Assembly: GCF_014651955.1 (NCBI RefSeq)
Contig: NZ_BMXW01000017.1
Location: forward strand, 1-64,000
Source: Shewanella fodinae
GTDB taxonomy: Bacteria; Pseudomonadota; Gammaproteobacteria; Enterobacterales; Shewanellaceae
Direction: 5' to 3'
Length of the DNA: 64,000 nucleotides
Shown here: one piece after another, positions 58,990 through 64,000 of the stretch
How positions within the stretch are numbered: the stretch's first letter is position 1
Layout of the letters: each line of letters starts with the position of its first letter
Position numbers and translations under genes: made by a program
Notes under the pieces: generated by a model
What the model saw: only the letters and a program-made list of their open reading frames with translations
The model's database searches: none
Told to the model about the DNA's origin: nothing

Positions 58990-60138
58990 ATGAACGCTAA
59001 AAGCAAACAACGTATCGTGCTCAAGGTCGGCAGTGCCTTGATCGCCCCTGATCGACAGGGCTGTAGTTCTCGTTATCTGCTGGCAATCGCCCAGTTTATC
59101 GTACGCTGTCGCGGCCAAGGGCTACAGGTCATTCTGGTTTCCTCCGGTTCCATCGCTGCCGGTGCTCACCGCTTTCCGCTGCGAGCTCGGGATAACAGCA
59201 CCAGCCCTGAGGCACTGTTGGCACTGAAAAAAGCGATGGCGGCTGCGGGTCAAACCGAAATGATGGCCACCTGGGACAAGTTCTTCGACTTTCCCACGGC
59301 CCAAATCCTGTTAACCCACGGCGATCTTAGGGATCGGGAACGTTACCTCAGTATTCGCGACACCATCAGTACCCTGCTGGAGCACGATATATTGCCAATC
59401 GTTAACGAAAATGACACGGTCACCACCGATGCCCTGAAAGTGGGCGACAATGATAATTTGTCTGCCATGGTAGCCGCTGCGGCCGATGCCCGCAGTTTGG
59501 TGATCTGCTCCGACATCGATGGTCTATATGATAAAAATCCGCATCTCAATGCCGATGCTAAGTTGCTCCCCGAAGTGACAAAAATTGATGGCAGCATCTA
59601 CGCCATGGCTGGCGGCAGTCACAGCGATGTCGGTACCGGCGGCATGTTGACTAAGATCCAGGCAGCAGAAAAAGCCGTTTCTCACGGCATCGACACCTAT
59701 ATTGTTAACGGCTTCAAAGAGTCCAGTTTCAATGACCTGTTGCTGGGTAAGAGCCCTGGCACCCTGTTCCGCGGCTCCGATACGCCAATGTTGGAGCGCC
59801 TGCATTGGTTTACCCATACAGTACGCGCTCAAGGTGAAGTCATTGTGGCGACGACCGAAGAGGTGCACTCTGCCGAGGACTGCGCTAATTTGTCCAGTGA
59901 TGAAGTGTTAGATGTTAAAGGCACATTCTCTGAAGGCGACACCATCTTGCTACGCAGTGATGATGGTACGCGTCTGGCAAAAGCCCGTAGCAACTACAGT
60001 AGTCGGTTACTGAAATTTATCGCCAAGCAGGACGACTCCAAACTGGTCGACAGCTTTACCCACGAGCGCAGCCTTATTGCGCCACAGGACATCGCCCTGC
60101 TTTCCCCAAAGGCCACCCCGATGGAGGAAAAATCATGA
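58990..60138 (+). CDS. proB: glutamate 5-kinase
   Basis: A 382-residue enzyme catalysing the first step of proline synthesis. The kinase domain (about 1-255) has VLKVGSALIAPD, VILVSSGSIAAGAH, NENDTVTTDALKVGDNDNLS and GTGGMLTKIQAAEKAV; a PUA domain follows (about 280-365). It is ten residues longer than usual at the C-terminus. Its stop overlaps the proA start (ATGA). AAGGACG precedes the ATG. Confidence 0.96.
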   Translation: MNAKSKQRIVLKVGSALIAPDRQGCSSRYLLAIAQFIVRCRGQGLQVILVSSGSIAAGAHRFPLRARDNSTSPEALLALKKAMAAAGQTEMMATWDKFFDFPTAQILLTHGDLRDRERYLSIRDTISTLLEHDILPIVNENDTVTTDALKVGDNDNLSAMVAAAADARSLVICSDIDGLYDKNPHLNADAKLLPEVTKIDGSIYAMAGGSHSDVGTGGMLTKIQAAEKAVSHGIDTYIVNGFKESSFNDLLLGKSPGTLFRGSDTPMLERLHWFTHTVRAQGEVIVATTEEVHSAEDCANLSSDEVLDVKGTFSEGDTILLRSDDGTRLAKARSNYSSRLLKFIAKQDDSKLVDSFTHERSLIAPQDIALLSPKATPMEEKS

Positions 60139-61382
60139 GTATGATAACAGAACTTGCTCACGCCGCTCGCCAAGCATCGCGCCAATTGGCAGCGTTGGAC
60201 AGCGACAGTAAAAACCAGGTGTTAAGCGCCATGAGCAGCGCCCTCAGAGCCAACCAGGATGATATTCTTGCGGCCAATCAAAAAGACCTACAGGCAGCCC
60301 GCGATCAAGATATCAGTGAAGCGATGCTGGATCGACTGACGTTGACACCCGAGCGCATCAACGCCATGGCAGAAGGTATCGACACAATTGTCGGTCTCGC
60401 CGACCCAGTAGGTCTGCGACGTGAACTGGACACCCGCCCTAACGGTATCAAGATCAGCAAATTACGCGTGCCATTAGGTGTAATCTGCATGATTTATGAA
60501 GCGCGGCCAAATGTGACCGCCGATGCCGGAGCCTTATGTTTTAAGTCCGGTAACGCGGTGATCCTGCGCGGTGGTAAAGAAGCGCTGCGCTCGAGCCTGG
60601 CAATAGCCGAAGTACTGCATCAAGTGCTCAGATTATTCAATCTGCCAGAAGCCTTGATTACCGTGGTGCCCGATCCAGACCGCACGCTAATGCTGGAATT
60701 ACTGCAACAACGGCAAACCATCGATTTGGTGATACCCCGTGGCGGCGAAGGCTTGATTAACTTTGTCACCGACAATAGCAAAATCCCGGTGATCCAACAT
60801 TTTAAAGGGGTTTGCCATCTGTACGTGGACCGTTCCGCCGATGTGGAAAAAGCGCTGAATCTGCTGCTTAACGGTAAAACCCAACGCACTGGCGTATGTA
60901 ATGCGTTGGAAGGATTGTTGGTGCATAAAGATATCGCCCCTGTCTGGCTACCGATTGCCGCACAAGCGCTGGCAGATAAAGGGGTCAAGATCAATTGCGA
61001 TGCCGCCTCTGCTGCATATTTTGAACAACCAACAGTGCTTACTGATGAGCAGTTCGGTGAAGAATATCTCGGTCTAGAGATCGCCATTAGACAGGTAGAT
61101 TCTCTTGATGGCGCGATGGAGCATATCGCACGTTTCGGTAGTCATCATACCGAAGTGATCTGTACCGAAGACCTGCAGGCCGCCACCAAGTTCCAGCAAC
61201 AGGTTGACGCCTCGGTGGTGATGGCCAATGCTTCTTCGCGTTTCAGCGATGGAGCGGAACTGGGACTCGGTGCAGAAATCGGTATCGCGACCACCAAACT
61301 GCATGCCTATGGGCCAATGGGGTTGGAGTCGTTGACAACTGAAAAGTACCTGGTAAACGGCACCGGGCAGGTACGTACCTAA
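60135..61382 (+). CDS. proA: gamma-glutamyl phosphate reductase
   Basis: A 415-residue NADPH enzyme reducing gamma-glutamyl phosphate to the semialdehyde, the second step of proline synthesis. The family motifs are VPLGVICMIYEARPNVTADA, LIVPRGGEGL-like VIPRGGEGLINFV and the catalytic Cys in GKTQRTGVCNALEGLLVHK, then ASSRFSDGAELGLGAEIGI. It overlaps proB by four bases, so the enzymes are co-translated. Confidence 0.97.
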   Translation: MSMITELAHAARQASRQLAALDSDSKNQVLSAMSSALRANQDDILAANQKDLQAARDQDISEAMLDRLTLTPERINAMAEGIDTIVGLADPVGLRRELDTRPNGIKISKLRVPLGVICMIYEARPNVTADAGALCFKSGNAVILRGGKEALRSSLAIAEVLHQVLRLFNLPEALITVVPDPDRTLMLELLQQRQTIDLVIPRGGEGLINFVTDNSKIPVIQHFKGVCHLYVDRSADVEKALNLLLNGKTQRTGVCNALEGLLVHKDIAPVWLPIAAQALADKGVKINCDAASAAYFEQPTVLTDEQFGEEYLGLEIAIRQVDSLDGAMEHIARFGSHHTEVICTEDLQAATKFQQQVDASVVMANASSRFSDGAELGLGAEIGIATTKLHAYGPMGLESLTTEKYLVNGTGQVRT

Positions 61383-61658
61383 AATTTTGCTCCCGCAACG
61401 GAGTCTGTTCCCGATGTTTGCAGCAGCGAACGCTGTGTTGTGATCTGCAACAGTTGTCGGTCGTGGCAAATCGCGGTGGCTGCGGTAGAATAAGCCATCT
61501 TTTGTCACGGGCCAGTTTGCCAGTGGAACAGCTCCCTTTGCCACCTCACTGCATTTCATATATGCCAAATCGGCTGCCTGCCCGTGCCTGTCTGGCCACA
61601 ACTATCACCCTATCTGCCAGATGTAACCTCAATCCCTATTATCAAAGGAACTCCTGTC

Positions 61659-62762
61659 ATGGGTCTTGCTGATTCCGTTTTAGCCGTTAATAACGACTTG
61701 CCTATCCGTACCGACAAGCCGGTTCATAGTGGAAAAGTCCGCAGTGTGTATTGGTTGACTGAGGCAGACAGTGCCCGGCTGATCCGCGAGCAGGGTTACC
61801 AGGTTCCCGCCGATACCCCATTAGCGATCATGGTGATCAGTGACCGCATCTCGGCCTTTGATTGTATTTTTCATGGTGAAGGTGGCCTGCAGGGGATCCC
61901 TGGCAAAGGCGCGGCGCTGAACGCCATCTCCAATCACTGGTTCAAGCTGTTCAAGCAGCATGGTCTGGCCGATAGCCATATTCTGGATATTCCGCATCCG
62001 CTGGTGTGGATTGTACAAAAAGCACGCCCCATTAAAGTCGAAGCCATTATCCGACAGTACATCACCGGCTCAATGTGGCGTGCTTATGAAAAAGGCGAGC
62101 GGGAATTCTGCGGCATCACCCTGCCAGAAGGTCTACAAAAAGATCAAAAATTGCCAGAACTGCTGCTGACACCATCCACTAAGGGCATCCTTAAAGGCAT
62201 CCCCGGTGTGCCAGAACAGGATGATGTCAACGTCAGCCGTGCCGACCTAGAAGCTAACTGGCAGGCCTTTGGCTTTGAAAAACGAGAAGATATCGCGCTG
62301 TACGAACAATTGTTAAAACAGGGATTTGCGGTGATATCCAAAGCGCTGGCCGATATTGACCAGATCTTTGTTGATACCAAGTTTGAATTTGGCTATGTCA
62401 CCGACAACCAAGGCCAGTCCAAGTTAATCTATATGGATGAAGTTGGTACGCCTGACTCTTCACGGATTTGGGATGGTGCGGCTTATCGCGAAGGCAAAAT
62501 TCTGGAAAACTCTAAAGAAGGCTTCCGGCAGTTTCTGCTCAAATACTTCCCTGACCCAGACATTCTACTGAACAAACAGCGCATGCCGGAACGTGAAGCC
62601 TTAGCGCGTGATAACGAGTTACCATTAGATGCGATGATGGCTGTTTCTGAGACTTACATAGGCGTTGCAGAAAAAGTCACCGGCAAGCCAATTACGCTGT
62701 CAGCGAATCCCAAGGCGGAGATTGTTGATATCCTCAAAACTCGCTATGGACTGATAGACTAA
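61659..62762 (+). CDS. purC: phosphoribosylaminoimidazole-succinocarboxamide synthase
   Basis: A 367-residue enzyme of purine synthesis joining CAIR and aspartate. It belongs to the long form of the family: [66 protein letters not shown] and [16 protein letters not shown] 61659 follows AAGGA by nine bases; the frame is open to 61584 without such a signal. The 276 bases upstream hold no gene and I found no convincing PurR site. Confidence 0.95.
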   Translation: MGLADSVLAVNNDLPIRTDKPVHSGKVRSVYWLTEADSARLIREQGYQVPADTPLAIMVISDRISAFDCIFHGEGGLQGIPGKGAALNAISNHWFKLFKQHGLADSHILDIPHPLVWIVQKARPIKVEAIIRQYITGSMWRAYEKGEREFCGITLPEGLQKDQKLPELLLTPSTKGILKGIPGVPEQDDVNVSRADLEANWQAFGFEKREDIALYEQLLKQGFAVISKALADIDQIFVDTKFEFGYVTDNQGQSKLIYMDEVGTPDSSRIWDGAAYREGKILENSKEGFRQFLLKYFPDPDILLNKQRMPEREALARDNELPLDAMMAVSETYIGVAEKVTGKPITLSANPKAEIVDILKTRYGLID

Positions 62763-62778
62763 GCGGCGAATCAATCAA

Positions 62779-62808
62779 GTAACAAGGCGCTATTCAGCGC
62801 CTTGTTAC
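62779..62808. terminator. hairpin between purC and the convergent gene
   Basis: GTAACAAGGCGC-TATTCA-GCGCCTTGTTAC is a perfect 12-pair stem, but neither flank has a strong T run. It sits between the stops of two convergent genes (62762 and 62813). Confidence 0.65.
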
Positions 62809-62812
62809 TATC

Positions 62813-63346
62813 TCAGTTACTGCACTGACCGTTATCCAGTTGGATAGCGTTATTCTTCAGCCACAATTGGGCAATACCCGGTTCATCGCCAATACGGTAA
62901 TGTGGTGCCGCATCAGTTGCTTCACTGGTGGCTATAGGGTCAGCAGAAGGCAAGTAATGTATCTGCGGGAAAATCGCCCGAGCCTGCTCCGCTTGGTTTT
63001 TAACATCACATTGTTCATCGCCTGCGGCAGTTCCCAAACTGATGATCTGTCGATTGTTATCCAGCATCACAAAAATTATCCCGTCGTCCTGCATAAAGCG
63101 GGCGCTATAAGCCGCACAACGGTTACTGGCTGTTTTGTCATAGAGCAAATGGCCGTTCTGCTCAGCTTCCATGGCCGACATGCCAAGATACAGCGGACCG
63201 ATGCCAACTTTGCCATCCTGTTGCCATAACTGGTCAATACGGGCGCAATTACTGGAATCTAGCGCGTTATCATCCTGCGGCGGCTCGGCAGCAATCACTA
63301 GACTCGTATACAGGAGCGTAAAACCTGCTATCAGGGCAAACTTCAT
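62813..63346 (-). CDS. exported protein of unknown function
   Basis: A 177-residue protein with signal peptide (cleavage after SLVIAA). The mature part has four Cys residues (SSNCARI, SNRCAAY, DEQCDVK, NGQCSN). A hydrophobic strand pattern IIFVMLDNNRQIISLGTAAG lies in the middle. I know no family. ATG 63346 is chosen because GGAGGAA stands six bases before it; the frame is open back to 63391. It lies between purC (convergent) and the SAHase-like gene. Confidence 0.65.
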   Translation of the reverse strand: MKFALIAGFTLLYTSLVIAAEPPQDDNALDSSNCARIDQLWQQDGKVGIGPLYLGMSAMEAEQNGHLLYDKTASNRCAAYSARFMQDDGIIFVMLDNNRQIISLGTAAGDEQCDVKNQAEQARAIFPQIHYLPSADPIATSEATDAAPHYRIGDEPGIAQLWLKNNAIQLDNGQCSN

Positions 63347-63509
63347 CGTGATTCCTCCGCTGGAAAAACCAAAGACCGTCGTCATCAGCACTACTGCAAA
63401 CAGTGCTGACCGCTGCTTATTAATAGTGCCTCAGTTTGGCAAAACTCGAGCAGCAGGTCACGCACTTTTACATCCACAACGTTTGCTGATCACACCGCTA
63501 AACAATCAG

Positions 63510-64000
63510 TTACAGCACAGGCATCCAGGCGGATTCAGGCAACAGATACAAACCAGCCGCGTGCTCAGCGCCTGCGCCAACGATATGACCAATACCGGAC
63601 GCCATCACCGCCAGTGTGACATCAAACGCATTCAGGCTATCGCCATAACCGGCGGTAAGGTTAAACATTGAACCATCCGCCAGCAGGTACAAGGTTTTGC
63701 CACCAAATTCATAGGCATCGATATAAGGCATCGGTAGACTGTGACGGGCATGTTGCTTCAAGAAGGGCACGTCAATTTCCTGTGAAACATGGCCGACGTT
63801 AAGAATAAACGCCCCGTCTTTCATCGCCTGCAAATGTTTGGCACTTAACACACCATAAGCCCCGGTAGCGGTGGCAACCACATCGGCCTGTATAACCGCA
63901 TCTGCCAAATCTACCACCGGCCAGCCATCATATTTGGCTTGCAGCGCTCTGGCCGGGTTTAACTCAGCCACTTGCACTTGACCACCGTAGGCTTTGGCGG
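63510..64000 (-). CDS. S-adenosylhomocysteine hydrolase-like protein, C-terminal part
   Basis: The frame is open to the window edge, so the start is outside. The visible 163 residues carry the second half of the NAD-binding domain of the SAHase family: YGGQVQVAELNPARALQAKY, ADVVATATGAYGVL, MKDGAFILNVGHVSQEID and LYLLADGSMFNL. The end is LLPESAWMPVL and lacks the usual C-terminal KP-HYRY sequence, whose Lys and Tyr contact the NAD of the neighbouring subunit. It may therefore be a divergent paralogue rather than the housekeeping enzyme. Confidence 0.65.
   Translation of the reverse strand, partial: AKAYGGQVQVAELNPARALQAKYDGWPVVDLADAVIQADVVATATGAYGVLSAKHLQAMKDGAFILNVGHVSQEIDVPFLKQHARHSLPMPYIDAYEFGGKTLYLLADGSMFNLTAGYGDSLNAFDVTLAVMASGIGHIVGAGAEHAAGLYLLPESAWMPVL

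Noticed and set aside
61383..61658. Possible riboswitch or PurR operator upstream of purC
   Set aside because: No purine-riboswitch core and no ACGCAAACGTTTGCGT-like palindrome could be found; only loose similarity (ATGTTTGC...GCGAACGC).

Overview
The window looks like chromosome of a marine gammaproteobacterium of the Shewanella group. The reasons are conserved gene clusters (dnaB-alr, rpsF-priB-rpsR-rplI, rlmB-rnr, motX-purA, rplM-rpsI-zapE-degQ-degS, proBA, purC) together with lineage-typical extras: MotX of a sodium-driven polar flagellum, the FlgP/FlgT outer flagellar rings, a DUF3016 protein, a TIGR02001-type outer membrane protein, an Oar-like TonB receptor and a secreted M4 protease. 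The species assignment is an inference from gene content. I saw no rRNA, tRNA, CRISPR array or prophage.

Layout. 1-870: remains of two ISAs1-family insertion sequences in opposite orientation, abutting at base 127/128. 871-1700: AT-rich DNA without a convincing gene. 1701-2438: an orphan BaeR-like response regulator. 2458-5473 (minus): a detached flagellar operon flgH-flgP-flgT plus one unknown gene, with a sigma54-type promoter. 5710-8262 (minus): dnaB-alr. 8707-11655: Oar-like TonB-dependent receptor. 11786-13247 (minus): ribosomal operon rpsF-priB-rpsR-rplI. 13451-14194: DUF481 outer membrane protein. 14246-19695 (minus): rlmB, rnr, motX (with a sigma28-like promoter), purA and a DUF2065 gene. 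19785-21922 (minus): rpsI, rplM, zapE. 22236-24817: the envelope proteases degQ and degS, then rraB and an acyltransferase. 26906-31176 (minus): an RND efflux pump and its adaptor, with a perfect FNR-type box upstream. 31395-36261: formate-THF ligase, a MaoC-like hydratase, tRNA methyltransferase CmoM, a TraB/GumN protein and a PriC-like protein.

36363-46480 is rich in signalling: an EAL/GGDDF protein, then a three-gene relay made of a CHASE-PAS histidine kinase, a single-domain receiver and a REC-GGDEF-EAL enzyme with overlapping or closely spaced ends, and an orphan periplasmic-sensor membrane protein. HU and small secreted or membrane proteins lie between. 46891-50127: M4 metalloprotease and an AGCS amino-acid symporter. 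51382-56772 (minus): an arsenic operon arsR, permease, redox-disulfide protein, GAPDH and arsJ, followed by a metallo-beta-lactamase RNA-processing-type enzyme. GAPDH would form 1-arseno-3-phosphoglycerate from arsenate, and ArsJ would export it. 57246-61382: a 52-residue membrane ORF, putP, proB and proA, bringing proline uptake and synthesis together. 61659 onward: purC, a secreted protein of unknown function and the 3' part of an S-adenosylhomocysteine hydrolase-like gene cut by the window edge.

Start codons were re-chosen wherever a Shine-Dalgarno sequence or a family N-terminus argued against the longest frame; these cases are noted in the entries. Genes of unknown role that deserve a look are the fourth flagellar-operon gene (2458-3117), two small membrane ORFs (26372-26497 and 57246-57404) and the output-less sensor (45515-46480).
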